Positions 19,175-26,983 of a stretch of 64,000 nucleotides of DNA are shown here, one piece after another. The DNA is from Bifidobacterium criceti (GTDB taxonomy: Bacteria; Actinomycetota; Actinomycetes; Actinomycetales; Bifidobacteriaceae): the NCBI RefSeq assembly GCF_002286935.1, contig NZ_MVOH01000003.1:26635-90634 (forward strand). Direction: 5' to 3'. Positions within the stretch are counted from its first letter, which is position 1, and each line of letters opens with the position of its first letter. Under the pieces are notes generated by a model. That model searched no databases, was not told the origin of the DNA, and saw only the letters and a list, made by a program, of their open reading frames with translations. Both the position numbers and the translations under genes were made by a program.

Positions 19175-19821
19175 TCAACACGGAGGCGCCGTTCTGGCAA
19201 TTCATGGGGACACTCGCGCGGTTCACCGCACTCAATCTCGTCTTCCTCGCGACACTGCTGCCAGTCGTGACGATAGGCCCTGCACAGGCCGCACTCTACA
19301 GCACCCTCTTCCGATACGACGAACACGACGACGTCGACCTCGTCCGCGAATACCTCCGACGGTTCAAACGCGAATTCGCACAAGGGCTCATCAACGGACT
19401 GCTGCTGCTCATGCTCGTCGCCGCCGTCATCTTCGGACTCGCGTTCTGGGCAGCATGGGATTCCGACGTCGCATACAGACCACTCATCCTCCTCGTCGCG
19501 GGCGCGGTCACAACACTTTTCATCACCGAATACCTGTTCCCGCTCCAAGCGCGCTTCAGCAATCCGATCGGCCGCACATGGAAACTCGCCGCGATGTTCC
19601 CCTGGCGCGCATTCGCCTGCTCGTTCGCGCTTGTCATGATTGACACGACCGCGCTCGCACTCGCGTACTTCGTGCCGTTCATACGCGTGCTCATGCTCAT
19701 ATTCGGCATGAGCTGGGTCGCCTATGCGAAATCGCTCATCCTGCTGTGGGGCTTCCGCAAATACGGCGGCCACGGTGAAGTGGAGCGCCCGACATTCGTC
19801 AACGCCAACTCGGGCCTGTGA
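19171..19821 (+). pseudogene. DUF624 (YesL-like) membrane protein, 5' truncated
   Basis: The readable frame begins RFNTEAPFWQFMG, which matches the start of DUF624 proteins except that the first few residues and the normal start codon are gone. About five membrane segments follow, to residue 205. Translation might still start at ATG 19204, which would remove the conserved FNT.APFW segment. DUF624 genes accompany binding-protein sugar importers and glycosidases; a second, intact member lies at 51189-51860. The truncation shares its breakpoint with the GH31 remnant. Confidence 0.7.
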
Positions 19822-20342
19822 ACGCGGGTGCGACGGATGCGGCGGGCGACACCGCCATCCGCCGCCATGAACCTCCGGTGAACAATCCAAGACTTACCCT
19901 TCCCCTTTCCTCAACAACCGGCCGCAGCGCTTCCTCCGCTGCGGCCGCCTTCCTTTCCAGCCGCATCTCACTCTCGCCCACTTCCAGTCCTGCCCGCATC
20001 GCCCACTTCCGCCGGCCGCTTACCCGCCAGTCACCTCTCCGCAATCCAACTCGCCGCGCACCAGCCCAACTCGCATCACCAAGCCCCTCTCCGCGATACA
20101 ACCCGCCGCCTCTTCACCCACCTCATATCGCTACGCACTTCACATCCACCCTCCGCGTCCACCTTTCCCACCGTCCACACCCCATCACGACACATCAGAT
20201 ATCAAACTTCAAATATATATCAATCAGTCTTATTTTATACAATAATCATTAGTGTTTACCGATAGCTAAAGCATATCACAGATTATCATGATGACATATT
20301 AGTAAGTAAGAGAAATCTCTATATCACAAAGGAGTGAGAGAA
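19822..20342. other. Intergenic region: hairpin followed by an AT-rich promoter segment
   Basis: An 11-bp stem CGGCCGCAGCG / CGCTGCGGCCG (19919-19947) may end DUF624 transcription, although the T-tract is poor. After about 20200 the composition changes sharply to AT-rich and remains so into the next gene, marking the left edge of a foreign segment. Confidence 0.6.
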
Positions 20343-20870
20343 ATGAAAACTCTTCGGTCTAAAAAGTTTCTCATGCTTATATCAGCATTAATCATAATTC
20401 TTCTCGGCGCACCCTTGACCCATGAAGCCAATGCAGCTGAGTCCCCGCAGGAACAGGCATCATATTCGGTCCAGCAAACGGATTCAGGAGTTCTAGTTTC
20501 CCTGAGTAACGCTGTATTCAAGAAAAACGCTGACGGCAGCGTTGCAATCCTCTCTCCCGAAGGGAAACAGTTGGATTCATTGCCCTCGAAGTATCTGGGC
20601 AACACAATTGAGTACCAACTGATGAACGACTCCGAGCTAGTCGCAACCAAAGGCAAACCAGCTGTGCGCAGCCCGTTCAGCGCATACCGTCAAAGCTACC
20701 TCAGCTTTAACGGAGGAGAATATGCTGGCTGCATAGCCAAAACCGCTCTAGGCGCTGGCGTGACCGGCGGCGTCGCCGGGGCAGTGACAGGCCCCGGGGC
20801 TGCTGCCGGGCTACTCGGAGGATTGGTCGGAGGCCTTGTCTGGGGACCAATCGGCTGCTGGCTCAAGTAG
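20343..20870 (+). CDS. Secreted precursor with Gly/Ala-rich C-terminal peptide, bacteriocin-like
   Basis: 175 residues. Not a recognised family. N-terminal signal peptide (MKTLRSKKFL then a long hydrophobic run, likely cleaved after ANA near residue 31). A polar middle domain (32-125) follows, and then a hydrophobic C-terminal stretch from about 127 with many GxxxG-type spacings (LGAGVTGGVAGAVTG, LLGGLVGGLVWG), bracketed by two cysteines (130 and 172) and ending CWLK. This looks like a pore-forming peptide carried on a larger precursor. AAAGGAG precedes the ATG. Base and codon use is far more AT-rich than its neighbours, suggesting horizontal transfer. A small two-helix membrane protein follows in the same direction. 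Antimicrobial function is inference. Confidence 0.6.
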   Translation: MKTLRSKKFLMLISALIIILLGAPLTHEANAAESPQEQASYSVQQTDSGVLVSLSNAVFKKNADGSVAILSPEGKQLDSLPSKYLGNTIEYQLMNDSELVATKGKPAVRSPFSAYRQSYLSFNGGEYAGCIAKTALGAGVTGGVAGAVTGPGAAAGLLGGLVGGLVWGPIGCWLK

Positions 20871-20886
20871 CGGGAAGTAGGCCATC

Positions 20887-21093
20887 ATGAAGCTGTCTCG
20901 CCATCAATGGATTCGTCTCGTCGCCAGCACGGTGGTCTTCGCGATCCTTGACATACTGTGGACGCTGTTCGCCTTTGGCAAGTCAACGTTGCTGAGCTGG
21001 CGCGGATGGCTTGGAGTAGCGGTCCTATCGACATTCTTCTTCCTCATAGCAGCATGGTGGATGTCGACCCTTCATCCCCATCGCGGAGAGTGA
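20887..21093 (+). CDS. Small two-helix membrane protein, immunity-like
   Basis: 68 residues. Basic start (MKLSRHQWIRL), helix 1 about residues 10-30, a short WRGW turn, helix 2 about 40-60, and a polar HPHRGE tail. It lies 16 bases downstream of the bacteriocin-like precursor and shares its atypical composition, so they form an operon. Size and topology are typical of bacteriocin immunity proteins, but no family is recognised and a role in export or anchoring is also possible. Confidence 0.55.
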   Translation: MKLSRHQWIRLVASTVVFAILDILWTLFAFGKSTLLSWRGWLGVAVLSTFFFLIAAWWMSTLHPHRGE

Positions 21094-21187
21094 CATTATC
21101 CGATTCCGCGGCATTGCACTAACATACACTATGTGTAATGCCGCGTTTTGTATGCCACGATGCAACCACACCCACGTCAGCCCCCCA

Positions 21188-21345
21188 GCGTCACGCGACA
21201 CCGCACATCGCGCGACCGCACGTCGCCCACGTCCGCTTAACATCGCGCGTCCGCACACTCTGCGGCATCGCGCGTCACTTATCTCCCCTTTAGCGTCGCG
21301 CGACACCGCACGTTGCGCCACCGCACGTCGTATCGTGGCCACCCG
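21188..21345 (-). repeat. Copies of the dispersed 52-53 bp repeat
   Basis: GCGTCACGCGACACCGC at 21188 and GCGTCGCGCGACACCGC at 21293 are 105 bases (two periods) apart, with a diverged copy starting near 21240. They are the reverse complement of the repeat units at 61.7-62.7 kb. They fill most of the 375-base gap before dedA. Confidence 0.65.
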
Positions 21346-21468
21346 CCCCCTCTCCGACACGGACGATTCCGCGCACCCGTATGGCTGCCGTGCTATCCAT
21401 ATTATATAGAGATACACAGGTAATGCACGGCTGTGGCGCATACGCGTCCCCACTCGTCAAGGATTTCC

Positions 21469-22203
21469 ATGGGATTCATTCATTTCATCGCCAATCTGCT
21501 CAAGGATCCGCGCTCAGCGATCGCCGGTTGGATCGCGATGGGCGTCGCACCGACGCTCGGGTTCATTTTCCTCATCGTGTTCATTGAAACCGGCGTCGTG
21601 TTCTTCCCGTTCCTGCCGGGCGACTCGCTGCTGTTCGCGGCCGGGTTTTTCGCCGCGCCCGACGCCGCGACCGGCGAATCCGCGCTGCCGCTTGCAGCGT
21701 TGCTGCCCGTCGTCTGGATCGCGCCGATTCTTGGCGACCAGTGCAACTATTTCATCGGTCACTTCTTCGGTCGCCGCATCATCGAATCCGGCAAAGTCAA
21801 GTCGATGACACCTGAGCGGCTCGCGAAGACGGAGACGATGATCGACCGTTGGGGGCCGCTCGCCGTCTTCCTCGGACGGTTCTTCCCGTTCATCCGCACG
21901 TTCATGCCGTTCATTTCCGGTATTTCCGGCATGCAGTGGCGGCGGTTCACGCCGTTCTCGGTCCTTGGCGGCCTTGTCTGGTCGTCACTCTTCACGTTGC
22001 TCGGCTATTTCTTCGGGGGCATTCCGGTTGTCCAGGAGAATTTCGAACTCGTCATCATCGCGATCCTCGTCATCTCCCTCATTCCGACGTTCGTCGGTTT
22101 GTTCAAGGCGAAGTTCGGCAAGAAGAAGACCGCTTCGACGACCGAACTCGCCCATGAGGAGACGACACCGCTCGTCGAGGACCTTCACGACGACAACGAC
22201 TGA
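21469..22203 (+). CDS. DedA-family membrane protein
   Basis: 244 residues. DedA/SNARE-associated family: hydrophobic N-terminal segments, FIETGVVFFPFLPGDSLLF, the amphipathic LGDQCNYFIGHFFGRR stretch, and the hallmark FLGRFFPFIRTFMPFISGISGM with conserved arginines. DedA proteins act in the cytoplasmic membrane in lipid-carrier flipping and envelope homeostasis. ATG 21469 is chosen with AAGGAT upstream; the 12 extra codons to 21433 lack conservation-like sequence. A strong hairpin terminator follows the stop. Confidence 0.92.
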   Translation: MGFIHFIANLLKDPRSAIAGWIAMGVAPTLGFIFLIVFIETGVVFFPFLPGDSLLFAAGFFAAPDAATGESALPLAALLPVVWIAPILGDQCNYFIGHFFGRRIIESGKVKSMTPERLAKTETMIDRWGPLAVFLGRFFPFIRTFMPFISGISGMQWRRFTPFSVLGGLVWSSLFTLLGYFFGGIPVVQENFELVIIAILVISLIPTFVGLFKAKFGKKKTASTTELAHEETTPLVEDLHDDND

Positions 22204-22214
22204 GGGATTCCGCA

Positions 22215-22272
22215 CGTATCTCGGTGTCTTTGGGTGTTCGCGACGCCCAAAGACACCGAGATACGCCGTTTT
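22215..22272 (+). terminator. Terminator of dedA
   Basis: Perfect 20-bp inverted repeat (22215-22234 and 22246-22265; core GTGTCTTTGGG / CCCAAAGACAC) with an 11-base loop, followed within three bases by TTTT. Confidence 0.85.
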
Positions 22273-22411
22273 ATCCCCCGAAAACAGTCGATAGCGCCGG
22301 ATACCGCACCCAAAGATGCGCGGATACCTGCCGCGACACGCGCGACTTGCATTTGTTGGGATGTGCTAGTAGCGTTAAACGAGTTGTCATGCGGAGCACG
22401 ACAACAACCAC

Positions 22412-22484
22412 GGGGCTGTAGCTCAGTTGGTAGAGCGCTTCGTTCGCATCGAAGAGGTCGTGGTTTCGATTACCATCAGCTCCA
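22412..22484 (+). tRNA. tRNA-Ala (anticodon CGC)
   Basis: 73-base cloverleaf. Acceptor GGGGCTG pairs with CAGCTCC and includes the G3-U70 wobble pair that identifies alanine tRNAs. D-arm GCTC/GAGC, anticodon stem CTTCG/CGAAG with loop TTCGCAT (CGC, reading GCG), T-arm GTGGT/ACCAT. Discriminator A; CCA is not encoded. Confidence 0.95.
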
Positions 22485-22487
22485 CGA

Positions 22488-22524
22488 AGACCGCTGCATT
22501 CATTCCACCGCAGCGGTCTTTTTT
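22488..22524 (+). terminator. Terminator of tRNA-Ala
   Basis: Stem AGACCGCTGC / GCAGCGGTCT followed by a run of six T, directly after the tRNA. Confidence 0.9.
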
Positions 22525-22761
22525 CGTTTCCACCCGACCTTCGGGACCATACCCTGCTTCGAGTTCAGTGCCGATTGCGTCGGCGACCGCACTCCAGGAA
22601 TCGTAATCGGTCGCCGAGTCCGCCGCCAACGGGACCGCCGTGTCGTCGGCCGCGGCCGACATGGCCGGACCGATGCCGAAACACAGCATGGCTGCTGCGA
22701 GTGCGGCAATGGCACAGGCGAGCGCCCGAAGGGCATGCATGGGTTCCACAAATTGCGGCAT
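22525..22761 (-). pseudogene. N-terminal remnant of a secreted protein abutting tRNA-Ala
   Basis: The minus-strand frame starts MPQFVEPMHALRALACA, continues with a clear signal peptide (hydrophobic Ala-rich core, then MSAAADDT) and a polar segment DSATDYDSWSAVADAIGTEL. It then runs into the antisense of the tRNA terminator and tRNA (stop at 22423), which cannot be native coding sequence. I infer a secreted-protein gene that lost its 3' part next to the tRNA. Family not recognised. The remaining 300 bases to the glsB-like gene show no gene. Confidence 0.4.
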
Positions 22762-23059
22762 CGTTCTCTCTCAATCGAACAAAAACCGTTCACTGATATC
22801 CCAGATTGACTTTCGACTATCCGAAATTGACGATATCGCGCACGCATGCGCATACCATCGCGCACCATTTTTTCCGCACGACGGTACGCTCAGGCAAATG
22901 TACGCGTACCGCACTGCGGCGTCGGCCGCGTCACATGACGCTGTGCGCGGGTTCCTCGGCGGCGCACAGCGCATACAGCGGCCGCGTCTGCCAATGCGCG
23001 TCCACCCACACGACGACACATACGCCGGGCAAGCGGTGCGGAGTGACCCGCATCCATCA

Positions 23060-23314
23060 TCAGTTCTTCGCGGTGACGCGCATCACGATGAACGAGACGA
23101 CCGCGACGACGATGACGGCGCCGATGAGCGACGGGAAGATCGCCATGCCGCCGAGATGCGGCCCCCAGCTGCCGAAGAGGCCCTGTCCGATCGCCGAACC
23201 CGCGAGTCCGGCGACGATGTTCGCGATCCATCCCATCGAACCGCTGCGGTTCGTGATCGCTCCCGCGATGGCTCCAATGATTGCACCTACGATGAGTGTC
23301 CAAATCCAATACAT
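23060..23314 (-). CDS. GlsB/YeaQ/YmgE-family small membrane protein
   Basis: 84 residues with three hydrophobic Gly/Ala-rich helices: VGAIIGAIAGAITNRSGSMG, NIVAGLAGSAIGQGLFG and a C-terminal VAVVSFIVMRV. This is the transglycosylase-associated / general-stress membrane protein family. AAAGGA precedes the ATG. Monocistronic. Molecular role unknown. Confidence 0.9.
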   Translation of the reverse strand: MYWIWTLIVGAIIGAIAGAITNRSGSMGWIANIVAGLAGSAIGQGLFGSWGPHLGGMAIFPSLIGAVIVVAVVSFIVMRVTAKN

Positions 23315-23493
23315 GATCGTTGTCCTTTACATCTTGTCCCCAAAGCCCCGGATGAACCTTGAACTACTGACCACTGTACGGGAGAGGACCTCGATTTCGT
23401 TGGAATTTCACACCTTTTATGCTACTGCGGCAATATCACGCAACGGTCAGCTTGGGGTGGTACGTCAGCGCGGACACACTCCGCAAGACATCG

Positions 23494-23515
23494 TTTTGGT
23501 CTGTTTTTTGGTCTG
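23494..23515 (+). promoter_or_regulatory. Candidate GntR/HutC half-site direct repeat
   Basis: TTTTGGTCTG occurs twice, 12 bases apart, with an inverted TAGACC shortly downstream. TGGTCTA is the half-site of DasR/HutC-type operators. It lies about 120 bases before the phospho-lyase gene, whose cluster ends with a HutC-type regulator. The rest of the 319-base gap shows nothing else. Confidence 0.4.
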
Positions 23516-23633
23516 AAAACCGCAACGGAAATTAGACCGTCATGCGCAGGTAACACAAGCGCCTTAGCTTGCCTCCCATACACACCGGCAACCGCATCCG
23601 CCCGGGACACCGGACCACAAGAGGGAGGGCACG

Positions 23634-24968
23634 ATGGCCGTGAAGACCACGATCCTAGACATGAACCGATTCGACGCGGCGAACCTCGACGCGCTTGACG
23701 CCCGCAAACGCTCGCTCATCGAACGGCGCGCCGCATTGGGCGGCGGCTACCGACTCTTCTACCGGGACCCGATCGAGGTCGTGCGCGGCGTCGGCACGCA
23801 TGTGTTCGACGAACAGGGCACCGATTACCTCGACGCCTACAACAACGTCGTCTCGGTCGGCCACTGCCATCCGCACGTCGTCGAGGCGGTCAGCCGCCAG
23901 GCCGGTATGCTCAACACGCATACGCGCTATCTGCATGAGACGATCCTCGACTATTCGGAGGCGCTCCTCGCGAAACTGCCGGCTGAAATCGACCGCATCA
24001 CCTACCAATGCACCGGCTCCGAGGCCAACGACCTCGCGATTCGCATCGCAAGGAACTACACCGGCGCCGAGGGCATCATCGTCACGAGCGAGGCGTACCA
24101 CGGCAACACCGACCTCGTCTCCGGCTTCTCACCGTCGATCGGCATGGGGCAGGAGCTCTCTCCGGCGTGCCGCCTGCTGCCGACGCCGGACACGCACATC
24201 CACGGCGACATCGCGGTCGGCGATTTCATCGTCGAGCAGCTCAAGGCATGCATCGCCGATCTTCGCGCGAACGGCATCGGCTTCGCCGGCCTGCTCGTCG
24301 ATTCGATATTCTCGTCCGACGGCATCTGCCCCGGCAAGGCCGGCTGGCTCAAGAAGGTCGCCGACACCGTGCACGAGGAAGGCGGCCTGGTCATCGCAGA
24401 CGAAGTGCAGCCCGGCTTCTGCCGCACCGGCGACGCGTTCTGGGGCTTCGCACGCCACGGTTTCGTCCCCGACATCGTGACGATGGGCAAGCCGATGGCG
24501 AACGGCATCGCGTGCTCGGCGACCGCGGTCCGCCACGAGATCCTCGACGCGTTCACGGCGAACATCCCGTATTTCAACACCTTCGCCGGCAACCCGGTCG
24601 CGATGGCGGCCGCGAAGGCGACGCTCGAGGTCATGGACGGCGAGGACCTCATCGGCAACGCGCGCCGCATCGGGTCGATGTTCGTCTCGCAACTCGAAGG
24701 ACTCGCCGTTGGCCATCCGTCGATCGCCGACGTGCGCGGCGCGGGCCTGTACATCGGCGTCGAATTCGATGACCCCGCGACAGGCGACCCGATGGGCGCC
24801 GAGACGCTCGCACTCATCGAGCAGATGCGCCAACGCCGCGTCCTCACGTCGAACTGCGGAGCATACGGCAACATCCTCAAGATCCGCACACCGCTCGTCT
24901 TCAGCGCCGCCGACGTCGACCGCTATATGACGGCGCTTGAGGATTCGCTCACCGCACTCCACATCTGA
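23634..24968 (+). CDS. Class III PLP enzyme of the AGXT2-like phospho-lyase type
   Basis: 444 residues, fold type I. PLP lysine Lys286 in VTMGKPMANG, cofactor aspartate Asp256 in VIADEVQPG, and the GSEAND phosphate-binding turn (128-133). The segment VGHCHPHVVEAV ... LNTHTRYLHETILDY resembles the AGXT2-like subfamily, whose characterised members (ethanolamine-phosphate and 5-phosphohydroxylysine phospho-lyases) eliminate phosphate and ammonia instead of transaminating. An APH-type kinase two genes downstream would supply the phosphorylated substrate. A plain aminotransferase remains possible. GAGGGAGG precedes the ATG. First gene of a six-gene cluster. Confidence 0.8.
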   Translation: MAVKTTILDMNRFDAANLDALDARKRSLIERRAALGGGYRLFYRDPIEVVRGVGTHVFDEQGTDYLDAYNNVVSVGHCHPHVVEAVSRQAGMLNTHTRYLHETILDYSEALLAKLPAEIDRITYQCTGSEANDLAIRIARNYTGAEGIIVTSEAYHGNTDLVSGFSPSIGMGQELSPACRLLPTPDTHIHGDIAVGDFIVEQLKACIADLRANGIGFAGLLVDSIFSSDGICPGKAGWLKKVADTVHEEGGLVIADEVQPGFCRTGDAFWGFARHGFVPDIVTMGKPMANGIACSATAVRHEILDAFTANIPYFNTFAGNPVAMAAAKATLEVMDGEDLIGNARRIGSMFVSQLEGLAVGHPSIADVRGAGLYIGVEFDDPATGDPMGAETLALIEQMRQRRVLTSNCGAYGNILKIRTPLVFSAADVDRYMTALEDSLTALHI

Positions 24969-25013
24969 CACCCACCACAGCACACATCACCACACACACG
25001 ACAGGAGACCATC

Positions 25014-25805
25014 ATGGGAAAGCTGGACAACAAGGTCGCGATTGTCACCGGCGCGTCGAAAGGAATCGGCTCCGGCATCGCGCAGGTGTTCGCCGAGCAG
25101 GGCGCACGCGTTGTGCTCGCGGCGCGCGGCAACGACGTCCTCGACGCGGCCGCCGCCTTGCGCGACGCCGGATACGACGCGCAAGGCGTGCAATGCGACG
25201 TGACCGTCCCCGAGGACTGCGCGCGCCTCGTGCGCACGACGACCGACGCCTACGGCCGCGTCGACATCCTCGACTGCAACGCCGGCATTTGCAGACTCGG
25301 CAGTTTCCTCGAGGAATCCGATTCATGGCGCGACGCGCACATCGACGTCAACATCAATGGTGTATGGAACATGTGCAAAGCCGCGATCCCCGCGATGATC
25401 GACGCGGGTGGCGGCGCCGTCGTCATCACCTCATCGGTCACAGGCGACCTCGTCGCCGATCCCGGCGAAGCGGCGTACGCGATGACGAAGGCCGCGCTCG
25501 TCGGGCTCACGAAGGCGCTCGCGCGCGAATTCGCCGACCGGCATGTGCGCGTCAACTGCATATGCCCGGGGTACATCCGCACACCGCTCGTCGAAGGCAT
25601 GGCCGCTCAATCCGACCCCGACGACCCCGAGCGCGCGATCGGCGCGATCGCGGGCGCGGTGCCGCTCGGACGCCTCGGCACACCGCACGAATGCGGCGAA
25701 CTGTGCGCGTTCCTCGCGAGCGACGAAGCGAGTTACATCACCGGGACCCAAGTCGTCATCGACGGCGGATCGACACTCCCCGAGACCACATCAATGGGAC
25801 AGTGA
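25014..25805 (+). CDS. Short-chain dehydrogenase/reductase
   Basis: 263 residues. Classical SDR: GASKGIGSG dinucleotide motif near residue 13, CNAGI, Ser in VITSSVTG, catalytic YAMTK, and a C-terminal YITGTQVVIDGGS. Closest in pattern to UcpA/FabG-like enzymes. It lies 45 bases after the PLP enzyme and 58 before the kinase. It may oxidise the amino alcohol or reduce the aldehyde formed by the phospho-lyase. Substrate unknown. Confidence 0.9.
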   Translation: MGKLDNKVAIVTGASKGIGSGIAQVFAEQGARVVLAARGNDVLDAAAALRDAGYDAQGVQCDVTVPEDCARLVRTTTDAYGRVDILDCNAGICRLGSFLEESDSWRDAHIDVNINGVWNMCKAAIPAMIDAGGGAVVITSSVTGDLVADPGEAAYAMTKAALVGLTKALAREFADRHVRVNCICPGYIRTPLVEGMAAQSDPDDPERAIGAIAGAVPLGRLGTPHECGELCAFLASDEASYITGTQVVIDGGSTLPETTSMGQ

Positions 25806-25863
25806 ACACGCGCGCGGCACAGCACAAGCACACTTCACCCACCACACTACGAAAGGAGCGCAC

Positions 25864-26859
25864 ATGTCCGTATTCGAGAACACGAAAGTCTTCGACGATG
25901 TCGCCGGCGAAGCCATCCAGGCCTATCCACTGAGCGCGGGCGCGCACGCGCGGCTGCTGCAGCTTTCGGAGAACGCGACGTATCTCGTCGAGGACGCGCA
26001 CGGCGCACCCGAAGGCATCCTGCGCGTGGGGCGTCCCGGATACCATACGCTCGACGAATACCGCAGCGAAATGGCGTGGCTCCGCCAGATCAACGACTAC
26101 ACGCCGCTCATCGTCGCGAATCCGCTGCGCGCGGACGACGGTTCGGACATCCAGATCGTCCACGCGGGCGACGGCGACGACTATTTCTGCGTCATGTACG
26201 AGTTCCTCACGGGAAGTGCGCCCGATGAGAACGACGAAGCCGCCGCCGTCCGCCAGTTCCGCGCGCTCGGCGAAACGACCGCGTATCTGCACCGGCAGAC
26301 GGAGATCTGGAACGGCACACGCGAGCTCACACGTTGGGAGTGGACGTATGACACAATCCTCGGTGACGGCGCGATCTGGGGCGATTGGCGCGCGATGCCG
26401 GGACTGACGGATGCGAACATCGCCGAGTTCTCACGCTGCTGCGACGTCATCCGCCGCCGCCTTGAGCGGTACGGGCGCAACGAGCACAACTACGGGCTCA
26501 TCCACGCCGATCTGCGCGTCGCGAACCTGCTCGTCGAGGGCGAGCAGATCAAAGTCATCGATTTCGACGATTGTGGGTTCGGTTGGTATCTGCACGACCT
26601 CGCGAGCGCACTGTCGTTCATCGAGACGAAGCCGATCGTCCCCGACCTCGTCAACGCGTGGCTTGACGGCTACCGCAAGGTCATGCCGTTCACCGACACC
26701 GATTTCCTGGAGATCGACACGTTCATCATGATGCGCAGGCTGCAGCTTATGGCGTGGATCGGCTCCCATCTCGATTCCGACCCCGTCAAGGAGCTCGCGG
26801 AGGGCTACATCGACGGCACGACGGAGCTCGCCGACCGCTATCTGCGGCTTTTCGGCTGA
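25864..26859 (+). CDS. APH-family small-molecule kinase
   Basis: 331 residues. Aminoglycoside-phosphotransferase / protein-kinase-like fold. Catalytic loop LIHADLRVANLL (HxDxxxxN) and the metal site IDFDDCGFG. An N-lobe nucleotide region (ENATYLVEDAHG) is recognisable. Relatives phosphorylate hydroxylysine, homoserine, choline or amino alcohols; antibiotic resistance is not implied. AAAGGAG lies directly ahead of ATG 25864. Next to an AGXT2-like phospho-lyase the best guess is phosphorylation of a hydroxy-amino compound. The exact substrate cannot be read from sequence. Confidence 0.85.
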   Translation: MSVFENTKVFDDVAGEAIQAYPLSAGAHARLLQLSENATYLVEDAHGAPEGILRVGRPGYHTLDEYRSEMAWLRQINDYTPLIVANPLRADDGSDIQIVHAGDGDDYFCVMYEFLTGSAPDENDEAAAVRQFRALGETTAYLHRQTEIWNGTRELTRWEWTYDTILGDGAIWGDWRAMPGLTDANIAEFSRCCDVIRRRLERYGRNEHNYGLIHADLRVANLLVEGEQIKVIDFDDCGFGWYLHDLASALSFIETKPIVPDLVNAWLDGYRKVMPFTDTDFLEIDTFIMMRRLQLMAWIGSHLDSDPVKELAEGYIDGTTELADRYLRLFG

Positions 26860-26983
26860 GCCGCCCCCGCACATCCCATCTGTTCCGACATCGGTCAACC
26901 AATCAACCGACCAACCAATCAACGATATCCATCGATTTTGCATGAGCCAACCATGGGATAAGAGAAAACAGAGAGGAGCAGCC

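Noticed and set aside
25864..26859. Aminoglycoside resistance gene
   Set aside because: Only the general APH fold is shared; the genomic context is a catabolic cluster and relatives phosphorylate metabolites.
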